The position numbers and the translations under genes are program-made. Below, piece after piece: positions 35,761-44,254 of a DNA stretch of 64,000 nucleotides; within the stretch, counting starts at the first letter, position 1, and each line of letters starts with the position of its first letter. The notes beneath the pieces are model-generated. The model was given only the letters and a program-made list of their open reading frames with translations. It did not search any database and had not been told where the DNA came from. This stretch comes from Halosaccharopolyspora lacisalsi (GTDB lineage: Bacteria; Actinomycetota; Actinomycetes; Mycobacteriales; Pseudonocardiaceae), in assembly GCF_014137975.1 (NCBI RefSeq), contig NZ_JACGWZ010000005.1:62001-126000 (forward strand). The letters run 5' to 3'.

Positions 35761-36576
35761 TCATGCCTGCGGATCGAAGGGGATCCCGGAGGGCTCGGCC
35801 TTGGCGAGGCTGTCGGCGAACCGGGCGTCGGCGAGGTCGAGCTGGGCGGACCCGAAGTCGGCTCGGACCAGCTTCTCCCGAATTCCCGCGGGGAAGTTGT
35901 TCCAGCTGACCAGTGCCGGGTACTGGAACGTCCCGTTGTGGTTCTCGGCCTGCTCGCCCTCGGCCGCGAAGCGGAACGCGTGCGTACCGGCGCCGTCCTT
36001 GTGGTAGACGATTTTCGGGTGGGTCCCCTCGAAGACGACCTCGGAGCTGGGCCTGGTGTCGTAGTCGCCGTGCGCGGACGCCGACACGTACTCGACCCCG
36101 CCGTCCCGCACCCAGACCACGACGTGCTCCAGATCGTGCCGGTGCCCGAAGGCGTCCAAGCCGGGGACGGCCTGGTCCTTCTCGAAGTACAGCGCGTACA
36201 TGTACGCGCACCACCCGTTGTTGCACTCGGAGCGCGCGTAGGAGTTGGTGTTGTCGAGATCGGACGGATCGTGGCAGTTGCCGTCGAGAGCACCCGAGTT
36301 GTTCAACCCCGGGTTGATCGTCCCGTCGACGCCGATGGCCGGTGTGGGGTAGCAACCGTCCCCGTCGTAGTCGAAGGCCGGCTGCCACCTGCCGTCGGGA
36401 TCGGCGACGCTGGAAGGCAGCGCCTCGGGAGGCTCCGCCCAGGCCGTGGCCGGCGCGACGGCGACGGACATCACCGTGGACAAGGCGAGAGCACCCAGAC
36501 CGACCGAGACTCTCCGCCACCAGGCGACGTTCGACTCCGGCCTCGAGGCCGGAGAAGTGGTCCCAATGAGAGACAT
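35761..36576 (-). CDS. NPP1/NLP (necrosis-inducing-like) secreted protein
   Basis: 271 residues. A long signal sequence (WRRVSVGLGALALSTVMSVA, AWA cleavage near 47) precedes an NPP1 domain with DYDGDGCYPTPAI, ARSECNNGWCAYMYALYFEK and the hallmark heptapeptide at GHRHDLEHVVVWV. The usual motif is GHRHDWE; here Trp is Leu. In cytolytic NLPs the His, Asp and Glu coordinate a divalent ion, and they are kept here. NLPs damage plant membranes, but many bacterial homologues are non-toxic. GGAAGGG precedes the ATG. Confidence 0.85.
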   Translation of the reverse strand: MSLIGTTSPASRPESNVAWWRRVSVGLGALALSTVMSVAVAPATAWAEPPEALPSSVADPDGRWQPAFDYDGDGCYPTPAIGVDGTINPGLNNSGALDGNCHDPSDLDNTNSYARSECNNGWCAYMYALYFEKDQAVPGLDAFGHRHDLEHVVVWVRDGGVEYVSASAHGDYDTRPSSEVVFEGTHPKIVYHKDGAGTHAFRFAAEGEQAENHNGTFQYPALVSWNNFPAGIREKLVRADFGSAQLDLADARFADSLAKAEPSGIPFDPQA

Positions 36577-37015
36577 CGTTGCCCTTCCATCGCTTGCTGT
36601 GTCTGGCGCGAAGCATTCTGTTGGAGGCAGGTAACATCCGTGCGGGCCAACGAGACACGATCGTGCGTCTCGCGGGTAAATCCACTGCGCGGAAGCCGAA
36701 GCGCCGATTGTGCTGGGACCGTCGCCGAACCGGGTTCACCCGCGGAGGACCGCGGCGGTGGGCCACCCGGTCGGGCACCGCGCTACGAGTCCGACATGTC
36801 GAGGGGCGTCGCCGGGAATACTGGGCGGACCGGGGGTGTTGTGCCGGGCGGTCGTCAGTTTCTGTGGTTCGTGCTTGTGCACGCTCGCTCGGATGTTGAA
36901 GCGGGCGCGCTGCTGTCTTTGGTGTTGCTGGAGTGGTTGCCGTCTGTGAGATCGACGACCCGGGTGACCACGAGGCGTGCGTCGCCCGCAACCGACGACG
37001 TCCAAGGAGACAGAC
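36577..37015 (+). other. 439-bp gap, including the leader of the cold-shock gene
   Basis: No gene on either strand. The right half (about 36840-37015) is relatively T-rich and GT-rich and should be the 5' leader of the cold-shock gene, whose long leaders often regulate translation with temperature. The left half contains the promoter of the divergent NLP-like gene. No defined motif could be assigned. Confidence 0.45.
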
Positions 37016-37219
37016 ATGGCACAGGGAACTGTGAAGTGGTTCAACGACGACAAGGGCTTCGGTTTCATCAGCCCGAACGACGGCGGTGGGGACGTGTTCG
37101 TGCACCACTCCTCGATCGACGCCACCGGCTTCCGCAGCCTCACTGAGGGGCAGCAGGTCAGCTACGAAGTTACCCAGAGCCCCAAGGGAGAGCAGGCCAA
37201 CGACGTGCGCGTCCTCTGA
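37016..37219 (+). CDS. Cold-shock protein (CspA family)
   Basis: 67-residue single cold-shock domain with RNP1 KGFGFI at 13-18 and RNP2 VFVHH at 27-31, the usual bacterial length. Binds single-stranded RNA/DNA and keeps RNA unfolded. AAGGAG lies before the ATG. Monocistronic with a strong hairpin terminator downstream. Confidence 0.96.
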   Translation: MAQGTVKWFNDDKGFGFISPNDGGGDVFVHHSSIDATGFRSLTEGQQVSYEVTQSPKGEQANDVRVL

Positions 37220-37278
37220 GCCGATTCCCGGTGGTTGCCTCGACCGGCGGTAGCCGGCGGGGACACACCCCAGGACCT

Positions 37279-37310
37279 ACAGCCCCTCTCCTCGCGAGGA
37301 GAGGGGCTGT
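37279..37310. terminator. Strong intrinsic terminator of the cold-shock gene
   Basis: ACAGCCCCTCTCCTCG (37279-37294) is followed directly by its exact reverse complement to 37310, then TT. A 16-bp palindrome 60 bp after the stop, convergent with the gene ending at 37386. Confidence 0.85.
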
Positions 37311-37385
37311 TTCAGGTTCGAAGGCCTCTTCGCGCGCGGTTCCGTGACGCGTCGCCCACCTCCTGAACCCGGTCCGCCGGGAACG

Positions 37386-38279
37386 TCATTCCTCCTTCGC
37401 GGCGTGCTGGGCGGCCGTGTGGTGTTGCCGTTCCGTCCGCCGTTTCGCCGCACCGTCCAGGAGTTCGGCCACGGTGCGGTGGGAGGGAGCGGGGTTGGTC
37501 GTGGTGGTCTCGTCACGGAACCGGCGCAGCAGCTCCATCCGGACGACGGCAGCCTGGTCCCGCACGATCCGACGGAGGAGCTGATCCTTCTCGGCAGCGG
37601 GCAGGTTCGTCACCCAGGTCGTGAGCTGGTCGGGTTCGTCGGTGACTTCCCGGAGCGGAGGGCTCACCTCGGCGGCGACCGCGAGGAGGCCCTCGTCGAG
37701 ACGGAGGAAATCGGCCAACTCGCGTTGGGCGGTGGTGAGCGTGCGCAGTCCCGGCGGTACGGGTGGCTCGCTCTCGTCGTCCTGGGCGCGGTCGAAGGCG
37801 TCCTCGTCGCGTTCCCACGTGCCGTACCCGGCCAGCCAGGCCAGGTAGAGCGGTCGGTGGTCCCCGGCGGCGAGTTCTGCTCGGGCCCCGACGATGGCGG
37901 ACAGCGATTCCCGCACATCGACGTCCCGTTCGCCGGGATCGTCTTCGCTCGTCAGGTCGAGCACGAGGTGCTCGCCGACGGTCCAGGCCGTGACCTGGTC
38001 ACCGACGCAGTACTGCTCGGCCACGTCCAGCTCCAACAACCCGCGCGGGAGGCGGAGCATGACTCGTCGGGTTCCCCAGTTGGCCAGGTACAGGTGCGCG
38101 TCGTAGCAGCGCTCCACCAGCTCGCCCGGCTCACCGCGGAAATCGCCCTGGTGGTACTCGTCGACGAAGCTGGTGGCGGTGATCCGCGCGCTGGTGGACA
38201 ACGACCGCATCTCGGCCTGCTGGCGGTCGTCCAGCGGCCGGTCCACCGCGACGAACTCGTAGTACTGGTACTCGCTCAT
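37386..38279 (-). CDS. Conserved hypothetical protein (SEYQYYEF family)
   Basis: 297 residues, soluble, acidic. Starts MSEYQYYEFVAVDRPLDDRQ and continues with LSTSARITATSFVDEYHQGD, DAHLYLANWGTRRVMLRLPR and AEQYCVGDQVTAW. This pattern occurs in a conserved but unnamed bacterial family often found with SWIM zinc-finger proteins elsewhere; no SWIM gene is present here. The C-terminal ~100 residues are helical and charged. Function unknown. Confidence 0.65.
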   Translation of the reverse strand: MSEYQYYEFVAVDRPLDDRQQAEMRSLSTSARITATSFVDEYHQGDFRGEPGELVERCYDAHLYLANWGTRRVMLRLPRGLLELDVAEQYCVGDQVTAWTVGEHLVLDLTSEDDPGERDVDVRESLSAIVGARAELAAGDHRPLYLAWLAGYGTWERDEDAFDRAQDDESEPPVPPGLRTLTTAQRELADFLRLDEGLLAVAAEVSPPLREVTDEPDQLTTWVTNLPAAEKDQLLRRIVRDQAAVVRMELLRRFRDETTTTNPAPSHRTVAELLDGAAKRRTERQHHTAAQHAAKEE

Positions 38280-38768
38280 TACCGTCCCATACAGCGGCTC
38301 GTGAACCGCGACGCGCGGAAACCCGAATCATTTCCGACGGGGGGTCGATGGAGTCTCGGCCCCACATGTCCGTCTCCACGGTCCTCCGTCGGCCCAGCGG
38401 GCTCATCGCTTCCTTCTTCCCTGCCGTACTGATGGTGCCAGGCCGGACACCGCGCGGGGCCCTCGGCACTTCGATGGTGACCGCAAGTCTGGATCCGCAC
38501 GTTCCGGAAGGGCGCGTGTACGGCTTCGGCTGCTGGACCTCGACGACAACCGGGCCCCCGGGTCGTGCACACCGCGCGCCCGCAGGACCACCTCGACAAG
38601 CGGGTCCGCAACTACTCACCATTCGGAGCATTGTCGGAACACTCGGGAAAACGGAATTGTTTCTTTTCGCTGTCGACGAGTTCCGCTGGAGGGGTAAATC
38701 CCTTGAGTCGAGCGGGAGATCGTCGCCGTAGCTCGTAGTGATGCTGTGACCGTCGGGCGAAACTGTTC
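38280..38768. other. 489-bp gap, no gene supported
   Basis: No frame shows convincing coding character over its length. A short stretch around 38560-38620 (one frame reads VVHTARPQDHLDKRVRNYSP) may be debris of a lost gene. A palindrome CTGTTCGTGAACAG lies at 38763-38776, at the start of the next gene. Confidence 0.4.
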
Positions 38769-39216
38769 GTGAACAGAACACGCGGTGACAAAATCGGCAT
38801 GACGGTCGGCGAGGACGGTCGTACCGGTTGGAACACCATGTACGCCCTGACCCGGGTTTTGCAGGGGGAACCGGGCGTACGTGCCTTGTCGAACATTTTC
38901 GGCCCCTCCGCGCCGGCTACGCTCGCCGAGGAGTACCCCCCACCTGAACCGCGCCACCGTCCTCTCGGCGAATTTCTGCCGAATCATCCGGCCCGCCACG
39001 TATTGCAAGGGCTACGACGACGGGAACATCGACGGAACCTACAATGCGCACCAGATCGGCGTCGCGCGTCCGGCGCCCAACACCAGTCAGGACGTCCCCC
39101 GGCAGCTCCTCGCCCGTTACACCGGAACCAACGAGGACGCCCAGCAGTACGGGCGCGAGCTCGTCGGTCTGTACCGGGTCCTGGAGAACTACAACGCCAT
39201 CGCCAGGAGTAACTGA
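38769..39216 (+). pseudogene. Hypothetical protein gene interrupted at a C6 run
   Basis: One frame from GTG 38769 (or ATG 38799) reads MTVGEDGRTGWNTMYALTRV and continues to LAEEYP. The next frame continues HLNRATVLSANFCRIIRPAT, then YCKGYDDGNIDGTYNAHQIG, to the TGA at 39214-39216. Removing one C from the run at 38936-38941 joins them into about 140-150 residues. Codon use is coding-like on both sides. Its stop is 6 bp before the next gene, so the two form an operon. Family not recognised; true mutation or sequencing error cannot be separated. Confidence 0.6.
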
Positions 39217-39222
39217 CCCGCC

Positions 39223-39570
39223 ATGACTCTCCGTACTACGTCGCGGCTGCGCTGGATCGCTTCCATCGTCGCGAACCTCCTGCTCGGCTGCATCGCCGTC
39301 ATTCCACTCTGGTTGCTTTGGCTCTTCGCCCTGGATTTCCCGTTCGCGGCGCTGGGACTCACCCGGCGGGCACCGACCGAGAACGACGGAGTGCTGCCCT
39401 GGCTGATTGTCCTGGTGCCGCTGCTGACGGTGTTGGTGGCGTTGTGGATATTGATCAACTTCTGGATGCGCCGCAAGTCCGAAATGCCAACGCGTACTTA
39501 CTGGGTGGCCAGTTCGGTGGTGATGCTGTTTCCCGTGATCTTTTCCTCGATCGTGGCGGGGATCCCGTGA
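39223..39570 (+). CDS. Small membrane protein, three helices
   Basis: 115 residues with three hydrophobic segments (ASIVANLLLGCIAVIPLWLL, LPWLIVLVPLLTVLVALWIL, YWVASSVVMLFPVIFSSIVA) and short charged loops. ATG 39223 is 6 bp after the preceding stop. Family not recognised; probably acts with the co-transcribed hypothetical gene upstream. Confidence 0.65.
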   Translation: MTLRTTSRLRWIASIVANLLLGCIAVIPLWLLWLFALDFPFAALGLTRRAPTENDGVLPWLIVLVPLLTVLVALWILINFWMRRKSEMPTRTYWVASSVVMLFPVIFSSIVAGIP

Positions 39571-39630
39571 ACACCTGCTGAGGTGTCTGCGGACCGAACC
39601 GGACGGACGAACGGGGAGGACGAGCACGAA

Positions 39631-39845
39631 ATGGAATCGGAAATAACGAGACGCTGTATCGCCAGGGGAGCTTTTGCCGCCGGCGCTGCCGCGCTGATGG
39701 GCGGCACGTTGCCGTCCCTTTCCGGCGTGGCGGCGGCGGAGCGACCCCGCCCCGGCGCCGCCGACAAGCGGCCCACCTCGCGCAATGGGTCCTCGGCGGT
39801 CTGCGACTTCGAACTCGTCTCGCCGCGATGCGTTGCGTGTTCTCC
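39631..39845 (+). pseudogene. Truncated secreted-protein gene (signal peptide only)
   Basis: ATG 39631 with GGGGAGGA upstream opens MESEITRRCIARGAFAAGAA followed by a hydrophobic stretch and a VAAAE end, a Tat-like signal peptide. Coding character fades after about 39840; the frame stays open to 40032 but overlaps the start of the metallo-beta-lactamase-fold gene. It looks like the 5' stump of a lost secreted protein. Confidence 0.45.
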
Positions 39846-39935
39846 CGAACCGGAGCACGGGCGCGGTACTGGCCTGTCCGCCGCGGGGGAGTGGTCCGGG
39901 GGTGTGGTCGATTCGGTGCTCGTAGGCTTGGTGGT

Positions 39936-40682
39936 GTGCGGATCACCGTGTTGGGGGCGTGTGGGGCGTGGCCCGAGGTCGGGCGGGCGTGCAGTGGTTA
40001 TTTGGTGGAGCACGCCGGTTTTCGGGTGGTGATGGATCTGGGGTATGCCACGCTGCCCCGCCTGCTGGAGTACGTGGAGCCTCGTCGGGTGGACGCGGTG
40101 CTGATCAGTCATGGTCATCCGGACCACTGCGCGGACCTGAACCCGTTGCTGCGTGCCCGGGCCTTGTCGAGTCCTGCGGCGCCACCGCTGCCGGTGTACG
40201 CCCTCTCCGGAGTACTGGATGCGGTGCTGGCTCTGGACGAGCCCCACGTGCTCGCCGACGCCTGCGCGCTGCATCCGCTCACCGGTGGTGATCACGTCGA
40301 GCTCGGCCCCTTCACGGTCCGCACCGTCCGGTTGCCGCACTTCGTGGCCAACGTCGGCTTTCGCCTCTCGGCGGGTGGCTCGGTGGTGGCCTACACCGGT
40401 GACACCGGGCCGAGCCCGGCCGTGGTCGAACTGGCCCACCGGGCCGATGTGCTGTTGGCCGAGGCCACTTTCGTCGACCACGTGCCGGATTCCGAGGCCG
40501 GTTTTCTCACGAGTGCGGTGCAGGCGGGTCAGCAGGCCACCGCGGCCGGTGCGCGGCAGCTGGTGCTGACCCACCTGTGGCCCGGCACCGACCCCGAAGC
40601 AGCACGCCGAGCCGCCGAAGACACCTTCCCCGGCGACGTCCGCGTAGCCCGCGGCGGACTCGTCCTCGATCCCGCCGGGTGA
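39936..40682 (+). CDS. Metallo-beta-lactamase-fold hydrolase (RNase Z-like subgroup)
   Basis: 248 residues. The metal motif HxHxDH is at SHGHPDHCADL (near residue 57); further ligands are the His in RLPHFVANVG, the Asp in YTGDTGPSP and the His in LTHLWPG. The N-terminus VRITVLGACGAWP is the usual first strand, fixing GTG 39936. This subgroup hydrolyses phosphodiesters, cyclic nucleotides or lactones; the substrate is not known here. A long hairpin follows after about 100 bp. Confidence 0.85.
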   Translation: MRITVLGACGAWPEVGRACSGYLVEHAGFRVVMDLGYATLPRLLEYVEPRRVDAVLISHGHPDHCADLNPLLRARALSSPAAPPLPVYALSGVLDAVLALDEPHVLADACALHPLTGGDHVELGPFTVRTVRLPHFVANVGFRLSAGGSVVAYTGDTGPSPAVVELAHRADVLLAEATFVDHVPDSEAGFLTSAVQAGQQATAAGARQLVLTHLWPGTDPEAARRAAEDTFPGDVRVARGGLVLDPAG

Positions 40683-40777
40683 AACCGCCGAGGGACTACG
40701 GGCTCCGGACTCCGCCGACGAACTCACTGAGGTTTTCCGGTCGGCTTGTTGTCAGATTCTGGGCCGCCGTCTCAAAG

Positions 40778-40826
40778 GGTGAACGGGCCGTTTTGGTGCT
40801 CACACCGCCAAAACGGCCCGTTCACC
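40778..40826. repeat. 19-bp-arm hairpin, dispersed repeat copy 1 (also terminator)
   Basis: GGTGAACGGGCCGTTTTGG (40778-40796) pairs perfectly with 40808-40826 around the loop TGCTCACACCG. It separates the convergent hydrolase and P450 genes, so it can terminate both. Its reverse complement resembles the hairpin at 49446-49495. Confidence 0.8.
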
Positions 40827-40964
40827 ACGACGCCGGGGCCTCCTCCGGCCGAACCTGTCGACAAAGCAGCAGTGAGGTCATGTGCTCGTACTCCGAGGGA
40901 CCACGGCGTTCCTCATGCCCTCGGGCGGGGCTTCGGGAGGCGGTGAGGTGCCGAAAAGTCCCGG

Positions 40965-42170
40965 TCAGCCGAGATGCACGCGCACTGGGAGTGATCTCCA
41001 GGCGCGGAGCGTGTTGTTGTGGTGGCGCCGCGTCGAGCCGGCGAGCTCGATGTGTTCGACCCGGTGGGCGAGGGCCGTCAGCAGCGCTTCGGATTCGAGG
41101 CGGGCGACGTGCTGGCCGACGCACTGGTGGATGCCCATGCCGAAACCGACGTGGCCGGACGGGTCCCGGGAGAGGTCGAAGACGTCCGGTTCGTCCCACC
41201 TGCGCGGATCGCGGTTGGCCGCACCGAGCAGCATCAGGATCTTCTCGCCTTCGGCGATGCTCGTTCCGCCGAGCTCGACGTCGGTCGTCGCCGTGCGGAA
41301 GAAGGTTTGCACGGGCGATTGCCAGCGCACGGCTTCGTCGAAGGCGACGCGGGCCAGTTCGGGTTCCTGCCGCAGTCGTTGCCACTGTTCGGGGTGGGTG
41401 GCGAAGGCGTACAGGACGGCGGCCAAGCCGTGGACGGTGGTGTCCACACCGGCCGACAACAACGAGCGCACGATCAGCGGTGCCTGTTCGTGGGTGATGT
41501 CGCCGCGATCGGCGGCTGCCCAGATCGCCGCACCGAAACCGGTGTCCTCCAGAACCGTGCGCCGGCACTGGTCGTCGACCCACGCGGAGAGCTCGGCGAG
41601 GCGTGGTCGGCCCTGTTCGACGAGCTCGTTGGCGGGGCCGAAGGAGTTGAACAGGAAGTCCCCGTAGGGCAGCAGGTTCTCGCGGCCTTGTCGGGGAATG
41701 CCGACCGCGTCGGGGAACACCCGCAGCGGAAAGGCCTCGGCCAGCTGCGTGACGGCGTCGAATTCGTGCCCGGTCAGGACCTGGTCGACCAGCTGGGCTG
41801 CGTCGGCGAACCAGTCCTCGCGGAGTTCGCGCAGCGCGCGTGGCCCGAGAGTCCTCGCCAGCACCGTCCGAGGGGCGTCGTGGTGCGGCGGATCGGCCTC
41901 CAGCAGCAGGCTCGGTGGCCGCCACGGCTGTTCGTAGCGGAAGTTGCTCAGCCCCACGCCCGCGGCGGACTGGAAGGACTGCCAGTCGCAGAGCGCGGCG
42001 CGGACTTCCTCGTAGCGAGCCGTGGCGTGGATGCCGTAGCGCCCCAAGCGCACTACCGGACCGGCCTCGCGCAACTCGGCCTGCATGGGCAGGGGGTCTT
42101 CGAGCGTCTCGGGGCAGAAGGGGTCGACGTCGGTGTGCGGAATGTCCTGTGCTGCCGAGACGGGTGCCAT
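40965..42170 (-). CDS. Cytochrome P450, CYP199-like bacterial class
   Basis: 401-residue soluble P450. I-helix oxygen-binding segment SAGVDTT near 240, ExxR in EAVRW near 285, heme-ligand loop FGMGIHQCVGQ with Cys350. The overall pattern resembles CYP199-type para-methoxybenzoate or aromatic-acid O-demethylases. It lies 29 bp after a ferredoxin-reductase gene on the same strand that should supply electrons directly. A role in O-demethylation or hydroxylation of an aromatic acid is plausible, not shown. Confidence 0.85.
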   Translation of the reverse strand: MAPVSAAQDIPHTDVDPFCPETLEDPLPMQAELREAGPVVRLGRYGIHATARYEEVRAALCDWQSFQSAAGVGLSNFRYEQPWRPPSLLLEADPPHHDAPRTVLARTLGPRALRELREDWFADAAQLVDQVLTGHEFDAVTQLAEAFPLRVFPDAVGIPRQGRENLLPYGDFLFNSFGPANELVEQGRPRLAELSAWVDDQCRRTVLEDTGFGAAIWAAADRGDITHEQAPLIVRSLLSAGVDTTVHGLAAVLYAFATHPEQWQRLRQEPELARVAFDEAVRWQSPVQTFFRTATTDVELGGTSIAEGEKILMLLGAANRDPRRWDEPDVFDLSRDPSGHVGFGMGIHQCVGQHVARLESEALLTALAHRVEHIELAGSTRRHHNNTLRAWRSLPVRVHLG

Positions 42171-42199
42171 AATCCTGTCCTTCTCGAAGAGGGTGGGTA

Positions 42200-43168
42200 T
42201 CAGAGGTCGAGGGCGAGGCTGTCGGTGCCCGAGCGGGACACGCAGGGGAACATGCAGTTGCCACGGGCTCGTTCGTCGTCGTCGAGGATCGAGTCGCGGT
42301 GGTCCGGTTCGCCGGCGAGCACGGTGACCTCACACGTGCCGCAGAGTCCCTGGCGGCAGGAGGAGAGCACGTGGACTCCGGCGTCGTTGAGGGCCCGCAG
42401 CACGGATCGTTCCGGCGTGACCGTCAGCGACAGCCCCGACCGGCGGAGTTCGACGTCGAAAGCCCCGGACCGGGCCGGGGTTCGGTCCCGGGCCACGAAG
42501 CGTTCCGTGCGCAGCAGTCCGGTCGGCCAGTCGGCGCAGTGCTGGTCCACGGCATCCAGCAGTGGAGCGGGCCCGCAGCAGTACACCTTGGTATCGGCCC
42601 GTGGGGCGGACAGCCACGCCGGTAGGTCGAGCGGACCGCGCTCGTCCTCGGGAGCGACGGTGACCCGTCGACCGTAGGTTCGTAACTCGTCCAGGAACGC
42701 CATCGAGGCGCGCGAGCGTCCGCCGTAGAGCAGTTGCCAGTCGGCGCCGACCAGTTCGGCTTGGTGGATCATGGGCAGCAGGGGAGTGATGCCGATGCCA
42801 CCGGCGATGAACACGTACCGCGGCGACGGGGCGAGCGTGAAGTTGTTGCGTGGTCCGCCGAACGCGACCGTCTCTCCTGCGGAGAGCTCGTCGTGGATGC
42901 GGGTCGAGCCGCCGCGGCTGTCGGGCTCGCGCAGCACGCCGACGCGGTAGGTGCGTGCGTCCCATCGGTTCCCGCACAGCGAGTACTGCCGGGTCAGCCC
43001 GCACGGAAGCGTCAGGTCCACGTGGGATCCGGGGGTCCAGTCCGGGAGGCGCTCGCCCCGGGGATGGCGCAGGGTCAGTGTCACGACGCCGTCGGCGACC
43101 TCGGTCTTGTCGGCAACGCGCAGCTCGTCCGCGGTCGCCCGGTCCGCGGGGGAGGTGTCCATCGTCAT
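42200..43168 (-). CDS. Phthalate-dioxygenase-reductase type (FMN/NAD/2Fe-2S) reductase
   Basis: 322 residues in the PDR order: flavin domain (RQYSLCGNRWDARTYRVGVL), NAD-binding domain (FIAGGIGITPLLPMI, VYCCGPAPLLDAV), and a C-terminal plant-type [2Fe-2S] domain with Cys271, Cys276, Cys279 and Cys309. It passes electrons from NADH to the adjacent P450 without a separate ferredoxin. It starts 72 bp after the IclR-type gene. Confidence 0.88.
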   Translation of the reverse strand: MTMDTSPADRATADELRVADKTEVADGVVTLTLRHPRGERLPDWTPGSHVDLTLPCGLTRQYSLCGNRWDARTYRVGVLREPDSRGGSTRIHDELSAGETVAFGGPRNNFTLAPSPRYVFIAGGIGITPLLPMIHQAELVGADWQLLYGGRSRASMAFLDELRTYGRRVTVAPEDERGPLDLPAWLSAPRADTKVYCCGPAPLLDAVDQHCADWPTGLLRTERFVARDRTPARSGAFDVELRRSGLSLTVTPERSVLRALNDAGVHVLSSCRQGLCGTCEVTVLAGEPDHRDSILDDDERARGNCMFPCVSRSGTDSLALDL

Positions 43169-43240
43169 CGAGGCTCCTCGTGTCCGTGAGTGGGACCGAG
43201 GGTGGATCAGCCGTGTCGCACACCACTACGGTGTTCTCGT

Positions 43241-44017
43241 TCAGTGAGAGAAATGCCGAGGTACGCCTTGTGGATCTTGAACTCCCGCGGCGCGGGAGAT
43301 TCCGCGCGCGGCGGCTTGCAGGGCTGGGATGTGCATCCGCGCGTTGTCATCGTTGGGCACGATCACCGACAGTGCTGCGATGACCGTGTTCTCCGAGTCG
43401 CGCAGCGGCACGGCCACCCCCGTGGCGCGGGTGTCGATGAATCCGCGGCACAGGGCGACCCCACCTTTGCGCACGTCGGCCAGCATCGCCCGCAGCTCTC
43501 CGGGATCGACGACTGTCCGCGGGGTGTAGGCGTGCAGCGGCCCGGCGAGCACCTGCTCCTGCAACCGGCCGGGAGCGTGCGCGAGCAGCACGACTCCGGA
43601 GGAGGACGCGTGCAGCGGGAGTCGACCGGCGATGCGGGTGAGGTTGATGACCGCCCCCGGTGCGGAGAGCCGTTCGACGAACAGGGCCTCGCGCTCCTCG
43701 CGAACACCGAGTTGGACGTGGTGCCCGACCACGGCGTGCAGGTCTTCCAGGAACGGCATCGCGGCCTCGCGCAGTCCCAGGGTGGGCGAGGCGCGCGAAG
43801 CCAGTTCCCACAGCCGCACCCCGATCCGGACCCTCCGATCGGCCTCTTTGCGCAGCCAGCCGTAACCGACGAGTTCCTCGATCAGACGTGAGGCCGTGGC
43901 TACGTGCAAGTCGGCACGTCGGGCGATCTCGGAGACCCGCAGCGCAGGCGTCTCCGAGCCGAACGCCTCGACGATGCGTACCACGCGCGAGAGCACGGAT
44001 TCTCCTGATCCAGCCAC
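43241..44017 (-). CDS. IclR family transcriptional regulator
   Basis: 258 residues: winged helix-turn-helix (ALRVSEIARRADLHVATASR) in the first 75 residues, then the IclR effector domain with LHASSSGVVLLAHAP and GVAVPLRDSENTVIAALSVI. The family often controls aromatic catabolism. It is upstream of and co-oriented with the reductase/P450 pair and is the likely regulator. Confidence 0.88.
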   Translation of the reverse strand: MAGSGESVLSRVVRIVEAFGSETPALRVSEIARRADLHVATASRLIEELVGYGWLRKEADRRVRIGVRLWELASRASPTLGLREAAMPFLEDLHAVVGHHVQLGVREEREALFVERLSAPGAVINLTRIAGRLPLHASSSGVVLLAHAPGRLQEQVLAGPLHAYTPRTVVDPGELRAMLADVRKGGVALCRGFIDTRATGVAVPLRDSENTVIAALSVIVPNDDNARMHIPALQAAARGISRAAGVQDPQGVPRHFSH

Positions 44018-44254
44018 GAGGACAGTGTGTGGCCGAATCCCGTGGCCTGTCGATCCCGAGCTCGCGTGCGGGGGAACCGTTCGGGGTCGTGGTGCGGACG
44101 GGTCGTGGAGTTCCCGCGAGGTCGTCGGATCCGCCTCAGCGATCTCTCCCCGGGGATTCGTCCCGTGCTTCGGGGCGGTGCACGGTGCTGGTGGGCACCT
44201 CCTCCCGTGACCTGCCGGTCACTCGGACCGTCACCCTGCCCCGACCCGCCCCGG

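Noticed and set aside
43234..43252. Weak inverted repeat TTCTC...GAGAA at the end of the IclR gene
   Set aside because: Five-base arms with nine-base spacing are expected by chance; not reported as an operator.
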